Origin: JABFXX01 sp036489755
GTDB taxonomy: Bacteria > Myxococcota_A > Polyangia > Haliangiales > Haliangiaceae
Direction: 5' to 3'
DNA length: 64,000 nt
Assembly: GCA_036489755.1 (NCBI GenBank)
Contig: DASXFD010000025.1
Coordinates: forward strand, 124,001-188,000
Shown here: positions 1 to 8,005 of the stretch, piece by piece
Layout of the letters: every line of letters begins with the position of its first letter
Position numbering within the stretch: position 1 is the stretch's first letter
Position numbers and translations under genes: made by a program
Notes under the pieces: generated by a model
Databases searched by the model: none
The model's input: the letters and a program-made list of their open reading frames with translations, nothing else
Told to the model about the DNA's origin: nothing

Positions 1-455
1 CGCCGATCGCGGCGGTCGTCGCCGGCATCGTGATCGGCGGACGCGCGTGTAGTGAGCACCTCGCCCTGTTCTGGGAGCTGATCGACGAGATCTTGAACGC
101 GCTCGTGTTTCTCGCGCTCGGGCTAGAGGCGACGCGACTGCACGTCTCGAGCGCGCTCGCGATCGCTGCTGCCGTGGCCGTGCCGATCGTGCTTGTCGCA
201 CGCTGGCTATCGGTTGGTGGCTCGCTCTTCGTGTTGCGGCCGTTCAAACGCTCGCCTGGCTCCGAGCACGCGGTGAAGATCCTGACCTGGGGCGGCCTAC
301 GTGGAGGGCTATCGGTCGCGCTCGCGCTGTCGTTGCCCATCGACGCGCAACGCGACGCGATCCTGGTGATGACGTACGTCGTGGTGGCCGTAGCGATCCT
401 CGTGCAGGGACTCACCCTGCCGCTGCTCTTGCGTCGACTCGGGCTCGAGACGTGA
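1..455 (+). CDS. Na+/H+ antiporter, CPA1 family (C-terminal part, 5' truncated)
   Basis: This is the C-terminal part of a cation/proton antiporter of the CPA1 (NhaP-like) family, an inner-membrane protein that exchanges Na+ (or K+) for H+. The open frame runs in from the window edge with its first full codon at base 3, so the true start lies outside. Visible family signatures are FWELIDEILNALVFLALGLE and the later helix KILTWGGLRGGLSVALALS, which matches the conserved TWGGLRGG(A/L) segment of NhaP-type exchangers. The product ends after another hydrophobic helix and LLRRLGLET, without the long cytosolic tail some members carry. The ClC gene converges from the other strand, starting 9 bases after the stop. 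Confidence 0.85.
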   Translation, partial: PIAAVVAGIVIGGRACSEHLALFWELIDEILNALVFLALGLEATRLHVSSALAIAAAVAVPIVLVARWLSVGGSLFVLRPFKRSPGSEHAVKILTWGGLRGGLSVALALSLPIDAQRDAILVMTYVVVAVAILVQGLTLPLLLRRLGLET

Positions 456-463
456 TCGCGTGA

Positions 464-2410
464 TCAACCGTGCTCCGTGCCGTCGCCGTCGGGCTCGGCG
501 CGGTCGATCGCCACGGCCGAGAGATCATGCTCGTCGAGCAGACCTACGATCGTGCCGGCCGTATCGACGACCGGTAGCGAGCGCAGATCGCTCGCGAGCA
601 TCAACACCGCCGCAGATCGGAGGTCCGCTTCCGCCGAGATCGAGACCGGCGGCAGCATCAGATCTGCCGCCACCGCGAGCTCGCGAAGCTCCGGGGTCGA
701 GGCGACGATTCGCAGGGATTCGGCGGAGATCACGCCTTGTAGGACGCCGTTGGCGTCGACGATCGGGAACACGTCTTGATCGACGGCTCCGGCGATCCTC
801 GCAGTCAGCTCCGGCACGCGCAGCTCCGGCCCGAGCTTCACGAGCTCGCGGTCGGACCGCATGACGGCGCCGCAGCACAACTGCGTGAGCGGATCGACGT
901 CGCGCTGGTGCGCCGGCGAGTCGCGGAGCGTCGGGACCTGTGCCGTGTAGAGGGACACGTGCCGCAACGCGATGAACGCGACGCCCGCAGCGAGCATGAG
1001 CGGCACGAGCAGCTCGTAGCTGCCGGCGATCTCGCACACGAGGACGAGCGCGGCGAGCGGGGTGTTCGCGATGCCGCCGTAGAACGTACCCATCCCGACG
1101 AGCGCGAATGCACCGGGGTTGATGCTCGGGTCGTTGAACACGATACGTGCGGCGATCCCGAATGCGCCGCCGAGCAAGCCGCCGATGGCGAGCGCGGGCG
1201 CGAAGTCTCCGGCGCTGCCGCCTGATCCGATGGTGAGAGCAGAGGCGAAGATCTTCACGAATGCGAGCAACACCAGGATCTCGACGCCGCGCCAGCCGAT
1301 GGGCAGCCAGTCGGCGCCGGTGATCGCGATCTGTGCCGCACCGTAGCCACTGCCGAGGAGACCGAGCCCCGTGTGGGCATGGCCGACCAGCGGGCCGATC
1401 CAGTAAAGCACCACCGTCACGAACACCCCGAGCGCGAGGCCGCCGACCGCCGGGCGTAGCCACTCGACGACAGGTAGGCGTCGCGCGATCTGCTGCGCGA
1501 CCCGCAGCGAAGCGACGAAGAGTGATGCCACAGCCGATACAATGATCGCGAGCCCGATATAGAGCGGGATGTGAGCGGGCTTGAACGGGTACGGCGGTAG
1601 GTGACCGAATTGCGTCGCCTGACCGAACAGCGAAATCGAGACCGAGTAGGCGACGACCGATGCGAGCACGCTCGGGATCAGCGCCTCGGACTCGAAATCA
1701 TCGCGATACAGCATCTCGATCGCGATCAACGCGGCACCTAGTGGCGCTCGGAACACGGCTGAAATTCCCGCGCCGATTCCGGCAACCATCAGCACGCGGC
1801 GTTCGCGCGCACTGACTCGGAGGTAGCGACCCACGGTCGAACCGAGCGCGCCGCCGATCATCATCGTCGGGCCTTCTCGTCCACCGGAGCCGCCCGAGCC
1901 GAGGGTCGCGATCGAGGCGAGCGGCTTTACCCACAGCACGCGTCGACGAATCACGCCATTGTCGTCATGAAACGCGTCGATCGTTGCATCGCCGCCGCCG
2001 CCGCCGCACTCGGGTGCGAAGCGGGTGAGCAGTCCGGCGATGAGCGCGCCGGCCGCCGGGATCACGATGAGCAGCCATAGGTGTGCGTTTGTCGTCGGCG
2101 GGCCGGCCCCGATACGTTCGCCTGCCGAGCGAAGAGGCTCGTAACCCGCGAGCCGTTCGAGCAGGAGGTTCTGCAGCAGCTCGGAGCCAGCGAAGAACGC
2201 AACGGAGAGCAAGCCGGCGCCGAGCCCGACGAGCGCCGCGTGGTAGAGCGTGCGCCCGACGATCTGAAGCTCGAGCGGACGGTCGGCCGGCTTGAGTAGA
2301 TGAACGAGGCCGCGCATCGGCCGAAACACCGCCGCGGTGGCGAACGCAAACCGATTCGGCTCGCGGGCGCGACTCGCGGGTGGTTCCTCGCCGGGGCTGC
2401 CTTGCTCCAC
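464..2410 (-). CDS. ClC-family chloride channel/transporter with C-terminal CBS pair
   Basis: This is a ClC-type chloride channel or Cl-/H+ antiporter, a polytopic membrane protein. It carries the family signatures GSGGSGGREGP, including the gating glutamate of the GREGP motif, and GSGGSAGDFAP, which corresponds to the GxFxP chloride-binding loop. After the membrane part come two CBS repeats (roughly the last 130 residues, beginning near the CGAVM segment), usually adenine-nucleotide sensors that gate the channel. A longer frame reaches 2446, but I prefer the GTG at 2410 (648 aa). A TATAGT box ends exactly six bases before it, and the extra 12 residues would lie upstream of that promoter. A perfect 12-base palindrome, TTTGAGCTCAAA (2424-2435), lies just upstream of the -10 box. 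Confidence 0.93.
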   Translation of the reverse strand: MEQGSPGEEPPASRAREPNRFAFATAAVFRPMRGLVHLLKPADRPLELQIVGRTLYHAALVGLGAGLLSVAFFAGSELLQNLLLERLAGYEPLRSAGERIGAGPPTTNAHLWLLIVIPAAGALIAGLLTRFAPECGGGGGDATIDAFHDDNGVIRRRVLWVKPLASIATLGSGGSGGREGPTMMIGGALGSTVGRYLRVSARERRVLMVAGIGAGISAVFRAPLGAALIAIEMLYRDDFESEALIPSVLASVVAYSVSISLFGQATQFGHLPPYPFKPAHIPLYIGLAIIVSAVASLFVASLRVAQQIARRLPVVEWLRPAVGGLALGVFVTVVLYWIGPLVGHAHTGLGLLGSGYGAAQIAITGADWLPIGWRGVEILVLLAFVKIFASALTIGSGGSAGDFAPALAIGGLLGGAFGIAARIVFNDPSINPGAFALVGMGTFYGGIANTPLAALVLVCEIAGSYELLVPLMLAAGVAFIALRHVSLYTAQVPTLRDSPAHQRDVDPLTQLCCGAVMRSDRELVKLGPELRVPELTARIAGAVDQDVFPIVDANGVLQGVISAESLRIVASTPELRELAVAADLMLPPVSISAEADLRSAAVLMLASDLRSLPVVDTAGTIVGLLDEHDLSAVAIDRAEPDGDGTEHG

Positions 2411-2416
2411 GCGCGC

Positions 2417-2422
2417 ACTATA
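2417..2422 (-). promoter_or_regulatory. -10 box of a probable leaderless promoter (ClC gene)
   Basis: TATAGT on the minus strand is followed by GCGCGC and then the GTG start codon at 2410. The six-base gap places transcription start at or next to the start codon, and there is no Shine-Dalgarno sequence. No clear -35 hexamer is visible. Confidence 0.6.
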
Positions 2423-2488
2423 CTTTGAGCTCAAACTAGTCTGCACGCGTCCAGAACGCCTCGATGCGGCGCCCGAGCGCGCGCCGCG

Positions 2489-4351
2489 TCAGCGCTCGAA
2501 CTCGGCGACTTCGGGGAACTCGACGCCGTTGGTCCGATACATCTCGAGCTTGCCCTCGACGATCTTGAGCACGATGACGCGGTCCGGGTCGTACGTCAGT
2601 GCGCTGCCGCAACGCCACATGTCGGCGCCGATCGCCTTCGCATCGCCCTGGCGCGCCGCGACGACGCTGCCGTTATCGAGTAGCCCCGAAAAGATCTGCT
2701 CGAAACCGAGGTCGAGCTTGGCGCCCGAGCCGCACGGCAGCCGCCCCCGATTCTCGTAGATATGGCGTCGCATATCGTGGGTGACGGACACGACGCCGTC
2801 GGTCGCGACCGACACGGCGACGGTCTCCATCGTGTCGACATCGGCGTCGAAGTTCTTGCCGAAGCTTCGCGCCGTGCGCGGCTCGGTGCGATGCCACGTC
2901 CCTTCGAACGCCGATGCGCGGACCGCGCGCCCGGCCGACAGCCCGGCCGGACGACCATCCTTGTCGAACAGCTTGATCCGCAGCCGGCCGCCGTCGGTCG
3001 CGAGCCAGACGTCGACGAGGTGATCGAGACGTGCGAAGCGCACCTGCGCGCGATACACACCGGTGTCGACGGTGTCGACCTTGACGACCGAGACGTCGCG
3101 AACGTTGCCTTCCCACTCCAGCGCGAGCGCCGTCAGATCCCAGACCAGCGGGCGGAACGCGACCTGCGCGCACCGTGCACGCGTCGCCTCGGTTTCCGCC
3201 GCGCCGCGATCGGGTAGGCCGAGCGAGCCAAAAAACTCCTCGAGGCCGCGCTCGCGCAGCTCGCACTGCTGCAGCCGTTCGCGGGTCGAGCGCGTCGTGT
3301 ACGTCTCGAGCGGTCGGCCGGGGAGCCGCATCAGGGCGATGCCGAGCATCGCTTGCCCCGAAAGTTGGGTTCCCGGATCTTTCACGGTGTCGTGGTCGAG
3401 CTTGCGGATCTCGGTGATCAGCTCCTCGAGCCGAGGTCGGTCGTTGTCGCTGACGAATTCTTGCTCTCTCGCAAACGACCGGCCCTCGATCGGAAGCAAC
3501 AGATACTCCGTCTCGATCCGAGTCAGCAGCTTTGCGATCTCGGCCGGCGTCGGTGCAGTCGGAGTCTTTGCGGGTGTCACGCGCGCGAGCAACTGCGTCA
3601 GCGCCGTGACGCTGACCGCGCCGTTCTGACCGCGATGGACGAGATCCTTGGTCACGTTGACGCCGACGACGTTGCCGCGCGCGTCGCACGTCGGGCCACC
3701 GCTGAAGCCGGCCTCGATGTCGGACGACACGAGCAACCCGTCGACGGCGTCCTCGCGGATCACGGTGCCGCTCTCGCGATCGATCACCGGGAACTTCACC
3801 AGGCTCAGGATCTTGCCGGGCTTCGACATCATGCTCGCGGTCTTCGACAGGCTGCTCGCGGGGAAGCCGTAGGACAGCACGGCCTCGTCTTTCACAGGCG
3901 TGCCGGCGAGCTGCAACGTCGTGAACCGATCCGCTCGCACGTTGTCGAGGCGCAGCACGGCGAGATCGGAGTCGGCGTCGAACGCGACGACCTCGACGTC
4001 GGGATACGCCTCGACGTATGGCTTGCCGCCGGCGACCTCGATCGTTCGCTCGATCAGGATCGGCTCGCCGCTGTCGATAACGTGATAGGCGGTGACCTCG
4101 TACGCGAGCTCGTCGGGGCCGGCGACGAAGAAGCCCGTCCCGCTACGAGTCTTCAGCACCACGCGGACGATGCCCGAGCTCGGCGACACGGCCGGCGCGC
4201 CGCGTGTCGCGACCACCGCGATCGCGACCACCGCGATCGCGACCGCCGCGATCGCCACTACCGCCCACCGTCCGATCCGGGATCGACGCCGGAACGACGC
4301 CGTGTGCGCGAGCTCCTGAAGCTCGGCCGACGCCGAGTCTGCCCACGCCAT
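2489..4351 (-). CDS. Membrane-anchored trypsin-like serine protease with unknown C-terminal region
   Basis: This 620-residue protein has a short cytosolic N-terminus, one transmembrane helix (about residues 30-49, built from VAIAAVAIAV-type repeats) and then a trypsin-like (S1C/Deg-type) domain. The visible catalytic triad is His90 in TAYHVIDSG, Asp129 in DADSDLAVL and Ser217 in GFSGGP (usually GNSGGP). No PDZ domain is evident. The roughly 350 residues after the protease are not recognised; two Cys-containing segments near the C-terminus suggest an extracytoplasmic domain. I chose the ATG at 4351 because it overlaps the stop codon of the upstream beta-barrel gene (TGATG), which implies translational coupling. 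The frame itself could extend to 4399. Confidence 0.82.
   Translation of the reverse strand: MAWADSASAELQELAHTASFRRRSRIGRWAVVAIAAVAIAVVAIAVVATRGAPAVSPSSGIVRVVLKTRSGTGFFVAGPDELAYEVTAYHVIDSGEPILIERTIEVAGGKPYVEAYPDVEVVAFDADSDLAVLRLDNVRADRFTTLQLAGTPVKDEAVLSYGFPASSLSKTASMMSKPGKILSLVKFPVIDRESGTVIREDAVDGLLVSSDIEAGFSGGPTCDARGNVVGVNVTKDLVHRGQNGAVSVTALTQLLARVTPAKTPTAPTPAEIAKLLTRIETEYLLLPIEGRSFAREQEFVSDNDRPRLEELITEIRKLDHDTVKDPGTQLSGQAMLGIALMRLPGRPLETYTTRSTRERLQQCELRERGLEEFFGSLGLPDRGAAETEATRARCAQVAFRPLVWDLTALALEWEGNVRDVSVVKVDTVDTGVYRAQVRFARLDHLVDVWLATDGGRLRIKLFDKDGRPAGLSAGRAVRASAFEGTWHRTEPRTARSFGKNFDADVDTMETVAVSVATDGVVSVTHDMRRHIYENRGRLPCGSGAKLDLGFEQIFSGLLDNGSVVAARQGDAKAIGADMWRCGSALTYDPDRVIVLKIVEGKLEMYRTNGVEFPEVAEFER
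4209..4253 (-). repeat. Three 15-base tandem repeats in the transmembrane anchor
   Basis: Three units of GCGACCACCGCGATC (the third with one substitution) stand head to tail. On the coding (minus) strand they encode VAIAV-type repeats that form the single transmembrane helix of the serine protease. The repeat length is a multiple of three, so changes in copy number would lengthen or shorten the helix without breaking the frame. Confidence 0.8.
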
Positions 4352-5040
4352 CACAGGTCCACGCTCCCGGTCGCGAACAGTCCGACCGCGGTTCCCCACG
4401 GGCCCGTCACGATGCGGAAGTCACCTCCGACGACGAACGACGAGCCGGTGATCCGATAGAAGCCCGCAACACCGGGCCACATCGAGATCTGACTCGAGCT
4501 TGCCGACGTGGACATCCCGTTGACCGTGGTCGATCCCGATGCGACGGCGAGACCGAGCCCGACATAGGGACGAAACACGACCGGCAGCGCAGCGAAGTGG
4601 AGGTCGTAGCCGACCTCGGGACCGAGGTAGAAGCCCGACACCGAGCTCGACGCGCTCACGCCTTCGACCGACGTGCTCGAGCTGGTTCCGATCTGATAGA
4701 CGAACAACCCGCCGAGATAGAGGTGATTCGCGAACGTCTTGCCGCCGCGCACGCCGATCCCGAGGTTGAGGTTGTCGCTTTCGAAGCCGAGCATCGCGTC
4801 GATGTGAAAGCTCGTGTCGACGGGCTCGGAGCTAAGCAGCGGGCTCGATGCGGCCGGCGCGTCCGGCTGAATCGGCGGCTGAGGTCGGCTCGCGGGTTGA
4901 GGCGGCTCCGCGACCACCACGGGATCGGGCGTCGTGGTGGTTGGTGTGGGATCGCTGGTTCGTTCGCCGGCGAAGCTCGGCGCGCTCAGGCTCAGCGCGA
5001 AGCACAGCCCGCCGATGCGGATCCATGACGCGGAAATCAT
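4351..5040 (-). CDS. Predicted outer-membrane beta-barrel protein
   Basis: A 229-residue secreted protein of unknown function. A signal peptide (residues 1-24, ending APSFA) is followed by a Thr/Pro-rich linker of about 45 residues. The rest alternates short hydrophobic and aromatic strands (for example LYLGGLFVYQIGTS, FYLGPEVGYDLHF, VFRPYVGLGLAVASG), the pattern of a small porin-like beta-barrel. The frame extends to 5337, but only the ATG at 5040 gives a normal signal peptide; an in-frame ATG at 5082 is a weaker alternative. Its stop overlaps the start of the serine protease gene, so the two are probably co-translated, suggesting that the protease acts on or guards the barrel protein. Confidence 0.7.
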   Translation of the reverse strand: MISASWIRIGGLCFALSLSAPSFAGERTSDPTPTTTTPDPVVVAEPPQPASRPQPPIQPDAPAASSPLLSSEPVDTSFHIDAMLGFESDNLNLGIGVRGGKTFANHLYLGGLFVYQIGTSSSTSVEGVSASSSVSGFYLGPEVGYDLHFAALPVVFRPYVGLGLAVASGSTTVNGMSTSASSSQISMWPGVAGFYRITGSSFVVGGDFRIVTGPWGTAVGLFATGSVDL

Positions 5041-5105
5041 GGGTGAAGGTGAAAGAGCTACGGCGGGCGAATCGATCTTCATGCCCTCTATTGGATTCAG
5101 CCCGG

Positions 5106-5164
5106 CGTTTTGGGTGGACCGAACGTCGCTCACTGCGGCCGCACGATTTCGGCCACCCAAAACG
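5106..5164. repeat. Long inverted repeat between divergent genes
   Basis: Perfect 12-base arms CGTTTTGGGTGG (5106-5117) and CCACCCAAAACG (5153-5164) extend inward with one bulge (CCGAA / TTCGG) to about 17 bases. The repeat lies between the divergent genes starting at 5040 (minus) and 5189 (plus). It could be an operator or a transcript hairpin; no T-tract follows. Confidence 0.65.
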
Positions 5165-5188
5165 GCGTCGCGTGTACAAGTCCCGGGC

Positions 5189-5569
5189 ATGAAGCTGTTC
5201 CTCGTCGTGCTGATCGTCGTTGTGGTCGCGGGTTGCGCGTCGAACATCACCGAGACTCGGGTCACGTTCGCGCCCGCACGCCCGGCCAACTGCGAGCTCG
5301 AATTGGTGCGCGTCGACATCACCGCGATCGATTTCAACCGCCGCTGGGATCTCCTCGGTTACGTGTCGCTCACGAACAACGGCGTGCTCGATCCGGCCTC
5401 GCCGACGAACCGCGAGCTGGTGCGCCCGCGCGCGTGCACGATGGGCGGCACGGCGGTCGCGGTGGCGATGAACTCGACGAGCCAGAACGTCTTCGGCGCG
5501 CGGGGCAGCGGGCTCGTGTACATGGTCCTGCGGCCGAAAACGTGGGCGCAACAACCGACGCGGTTCTGA
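5189..5569 (+). CDS. Small lipoprotein of unknown function
   Basis: This 126-residue protein begins with a lipoprotein signal peptide: MKLFLVVLIVVVVAGC, with lipobox VAGC. The ATG at 5189 is chosen because it directly starts this signal peptide, although the frame extends upstream. The mature part contains two further cysteines and a hydrophobic C-terminal stretch but matches no family I know. Its stop codon overlaps the start of the next lipoprotein gene (TGATG), which in turn overlaps an ECF sigma gene, so these three genes are probably one transcript. Confidence 0.7.
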   Translation: MKLFLVVLIVVVVAGCASNITETRVTFAPARPANCELELVRVDITAIDFNRRWDLLGYVSLTNNGVLDPASPTNRELVRPRACTMGGTAVAVAMNSTSQNVFGARGSGLVYMVLRPKTWAQQPTRF

Positions 5570-6372
5570 TGCGCGCGGCGATCCTCGTGTGCGCCGTGTG
5601 CGCCTGCGCGAAGCAACCGATGCCCGCGAACAGCTGGGTGTCGGAGCCCGACTACTATTCGGTCGGCAGCGATGGCGCGCGCTCGCCGCGCTACTCGCGC
5701 ATCGACGACTACACGGCGTACGGTTCCGGCGGGCTCGGCGCGCAGGCACGCATCGGCGACGCCTACGCGAGCGCGCAACACGCACCGCCGCCGGCGATCG
5801 ATCCGATCCTGTTTCGCGAGGAGCTACCGCCGGGCATCGCGGTCGATGGCGCGACGCTAAAGGTCGACCCGCGCTCGCCCTACGAGCCGATCGGCCAGTT
5901 CGCAATTAGCTACGCGCTTGCCGCGGCGCCGGCCGAACCGGACGTCGTCGACGATCTCGAGCGGCTCGCGGCCGTGACGCGCGGCGATGCGATCGTGCTG
6001 CGGCTCGTCCACGTCGCCGACGCCGATCCGCGCGTTCGCGAGATGACAGGCCTGGTGCTTCGCCGCCGCGCGCCCGCCGAGGTCGCCGCACCGCCGCCGA
6101 CGCACCGTCGAGCCAAGCTCGCGTACTCGGCGAGCCCGGGTTGCCCGACGAGCGACGAGCTCGGGCGAGCGATCGCGGCTCGGCTCGGCTACTCGCCGTG
6201 GGACGCGAGCGCGACGACGGAGCTGCGCGCGCAGATCACGAGGGCGCCGCGCGGCTTCGAGGCCTCGCTGCAGATCGGCGCGGCGACACGCCGGCTGTCG
6301 GCCGCGAGTTGTCGCGGGCTCGGCGATGCGCTCGTCGCGATCGCGGTGATCGAGCTCGAAGGCTCTGGATGA
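5569..6372 (+). CDS. Predicted exported protein upstream of an ECF sigma factor
   Basis: This 267-residue protein has a short hydrophobic N-terminus with several cysteines (MRAAILVCAVCACAK), probably a lipoprotein or export signal, although the lipobox is irregular. A Tyr/Ser-rich segment follows, and the C-terminal 100 residues contain two cysteines in ASPGCPTSDELGRAIAARLGY and SAASCRGLGDALVAIAVIEL. That C-terminal pattern is common in myxobacterial exported proteins that precede sigma factors. Start and stop both overlap neighbours: TGATG with the upstream lipoprotein and ATGA with the sigma gene. Function is unknown. Confidence 0.65.
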   Translation: MRAAILVCAVCACAKQPMPANSWVSEPDYYSVGSDGARSPRYSRIDDYTAYGSGGLGAQARIGDAYASAQHAPPPAIDPILFREELPPGIAVDGATLKVDPRSPYEPIGQFAISYALAAAPAEPDVVDDLERLAAVTRGDAIVLRLVHVADADPRVREMTGLVLRRRAPAEVAAPPPTHRRAKLAYSASPGCPTSDELGRAIAARLGYSPWDASATTELRAQITRAPRGFEASLQIGAATRRLSAASCRGLGDALVAIAVIELEGSG

Positions 6373-7454
6373 TCGCGTTCGCGCCCGAGACCGTCGAGAA
6401 GGTGCTCTGCCACCTGCTGCGGTTCGGCTCGTCACGTGCCGACGCGGAGGATCTCGCGCAGGAAGCATTGCTCGTCGCGTGGCGCGAGCGCGCCAGATTC
6501 GATCCCGCGCGCTCGCTCGACGGCTGGCTGTACGGCATCGCGCGCAACGTCTATCGCAACCACGCGCGCCGCGAGCGACGCAGCCCGATCGCGCCTGCGC
6601 CGATCGACGATCGCGACGCCGCGACCGGCGCCGATCTCGGCGACGTGCTCACGCTGAGGCGCGCGCTCCACGCGTTGCCGGAGCCGCAGCAAGACATCGT
6701 GATCTTGCACGGGCTCGAGGGCCACACGTTGAAGGAGACCGCGTCGCTGCTGTCGATTCCGTTCGACACCGCCAAGGATCGGCTGCGCCGCGCGCGCGGC
6801 ACGCTCGAGGCGGCGTGCGGCGTCGACCTCGAGACCATGGCCGCCGCCGAGCGACCGGCGACGACGCGCACCGCGAAAGCCGCGGTGGCAGCGGTGCTCG
6901 CCGGCGTGCTCGCGGGGATCGGCCGCCCGGTCGCCGCCGGCGCGGCCGTGCTCGCGACGAAGACGGCGATCGTCGCCGTCGCCTGTGCGCTCGTCACCGG
7001 CGTGGTGATCGGCGCGGCGGGACAACGCGCGCTCGCGACCCGCGACGTGCCCGCGACGCCGGCCGCGATCGCGTCGGTCGCACCGCCGCCGCCGCCGCCA
7101 TCGGCACCAGTGCTGCCACCAGCGCAGCCACCCGTGGCAACGTCGCCGTCGCCGCCAATCCCGCCGCCGTCATCGTCGCCTGCAACCGACCTCGCAGCCG
7201 AAGCAGCGCTGATCGAAGCAGCACGCGTCGCGCTTCGTAACGGCCATCCGCGCGACGCGATCGAGTCGCTGCGCACGCACGCGCGGCGCTTCGCTGCAGG
7301 GCAACTCGGCGAGGAGCGCGAGCTGCTCTGGATCGAAGCCGCGATCGCAGTCGACGATCGGGTCGACGCGCAACATCGCATCGCGCGGTTTCGCGCGTCC
7401 TATCCGGCGAGCGTCCACGGCGCGCGCCTCGACGCGTTGGCTGCGAAGCTGTAA
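6369..7454 (+). CDS. ECF RNA polymerase sigma factor with membrane-anchored C-terminal extension
   Basis: This is a 361-residue sigma-70 family regulator of the extracytoplasmic-function type. Region 2 is seen at about residues 24-70 (ADAEDLAQEALLVAW, SLDGWLYGIARNVYRNHAR). Region 4 is at about 97-145 (LPEPQQDIVILHGLEG, LKETASLLSIPFDTAKDRLRRARG). Unlike ordinary ECF factors (about 190 residues), it continues with an Ala-rich segment, one predicted transmembrane helix (about 198-217), a long Pro-rich stretch (238-272) and an alpha-helical TPR-like tail (275-361). The sigma part is therefore tethered to the inner membrane with its tail outside. No separate anti-sigma gene is adjacent, so the tail may do that job; this is inference. 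Confidence 0.87.
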   Translation: MIAFAPETVEKVLCHLLRFGSSRADAEDLAQEALLVAWRERARFDPARSLDGWLYGIARNVYRNHARRERRSPIAPAPIDDRDAATGADLGDVLTLRRALHALPEPQQDIVILHGLEGHTLKETASLLSIPFDTAKDRLRRARGTLEAACGVDLETMAAAERPATTRTAKAAVAAVLAGVLAGIGRPVAAGAAVLATKTAIVAVACALVTGVVIGAAGQRALATRDVPATPAAIASVAPPPPPPSAPVLPPAQPPVATSPSPPIPPPSSSPATDLAAEAALIEAARVALRNGHPRDAIESLRTHARRFAAGQLGEERELLWIEAAIAVDDRVDAQHRIARFRASYPASVHGARLDALAAKL

Positions 7455-7456
7455 TG

Positions 7457-7517
7457 CCCGACGAGTTGGCGCGCCGTCACGTCGGGTTCGCGTTGTCGAC
7501 GATCATCGATCGTCGAC
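7457..7517. terminator. Inverted repeats between convergent genes (possible terminator)
   Basis: Two stems sit at the junction of the convergent sigma gene (ending 7454) and DUF4304-type gene (ending 7503). One is CCCGACG/CGTCGGG (7457-7463 with 7480-7486). The other is a perfect 10-base stem GTCGACGATC/GATCGTCGAC (7495-7504 with 7508-7517) with a three-base loop, overlapping the minus-strand stop codon. There is no T-tract, so termination activity is a guess. Confidence 0.35.
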
Positions 7518-7976
7518 GAGTGTGACGAACACGCGCTTGAGGACACGCGTCGAGCCATCCTCGAACGCGATCGTCATGCGATCGTCATGCTCGGAGATCA
7601 CGGTGCCGGCGCCGAATTGCTCGTGGGTTACGCGGGCCGGCGGCCGCGACGGCGGACGCGAGCGCTCCTCGATCCGGCGACCCTCGATGTCGAACCACGC
7701 GCGAATGCTCTCCAAGACGTCGGAGCCATCGCGCCCTTCGTGGGCCACGCGCTCGCGAAGCTCGCAGTCGTGCTCGCGAGGCTCGGGCACGTCGCGAACA
7801 CGCCCGAGATAGATTCCGATGTTGAGGTAGAACGCGCCGGCGTTGAACGTCGAGCCTTGGATGTTGAAGACCTCGATGCCGTGATCGGTCTCCCGTCGCC
7901 ACGTGGTGCCCTTGCGCGTGAAGCCGAGCTTGTGGAGGCCGCCTCCGACCTCCTGGATCACGCGATCGCGCTGCAC
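7503..7976 (-). CDS. DUF4304-like protein with C-terminal UvrD/PcrA-type Tudor-like motif
   Basis: This 157-residue protein joins two parts. Residues 1-105 resemble DUF4304, a family often linked to toxin/immunity loci, with segments such as LGFTRKGTTWRRET and FYLNIGIYLG. Residues about 112-157 (VTHEQFGAGTVISEHDDRM and following) match the small beta domain at the end of UvrD/PcrA helicases and related RNA polymerase-binding proteins, pattern H-x2-FG-x-G-x-V. The start is a GTG at 7976, supported by a TACTAT box exactly six bases upstream. No partner toxin gene is adjacent. Family assignment comes from memory of the patterns. Confidence 0.65.
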   Translation of the reverse strand: MQRDRVIQEVGGGLHKLGFTRKGTTWRRETDHGIEVFNIQGSTFNAGAFYLNIGIYLGRVRDVPEPREHDCELRERVAHEGRDGSDVLESIRAWFDIEGRRIEERSRPPSRPPARVTHEQFGAGTVISEHDDRMTIAFEDGSTRVLKRVFVTLVDDR

Positions 7977-7982
7977 GGCGCG

Positions 7983-7988
7983 ATAGTA
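7983..7988 (-). promoter_or_regulatory. -10 box of a probable leaderless promoter (DUF4304-type gene)
   Basis: TACTAT on the minus strand, then CGCGCC, then the GTG start at 7976. There is no Shine-Dalgarno sequence between them. Confidence 0.55.
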
Positions 7989-8005
7989 GCCGGTGCCCCT
8001 GCGGC

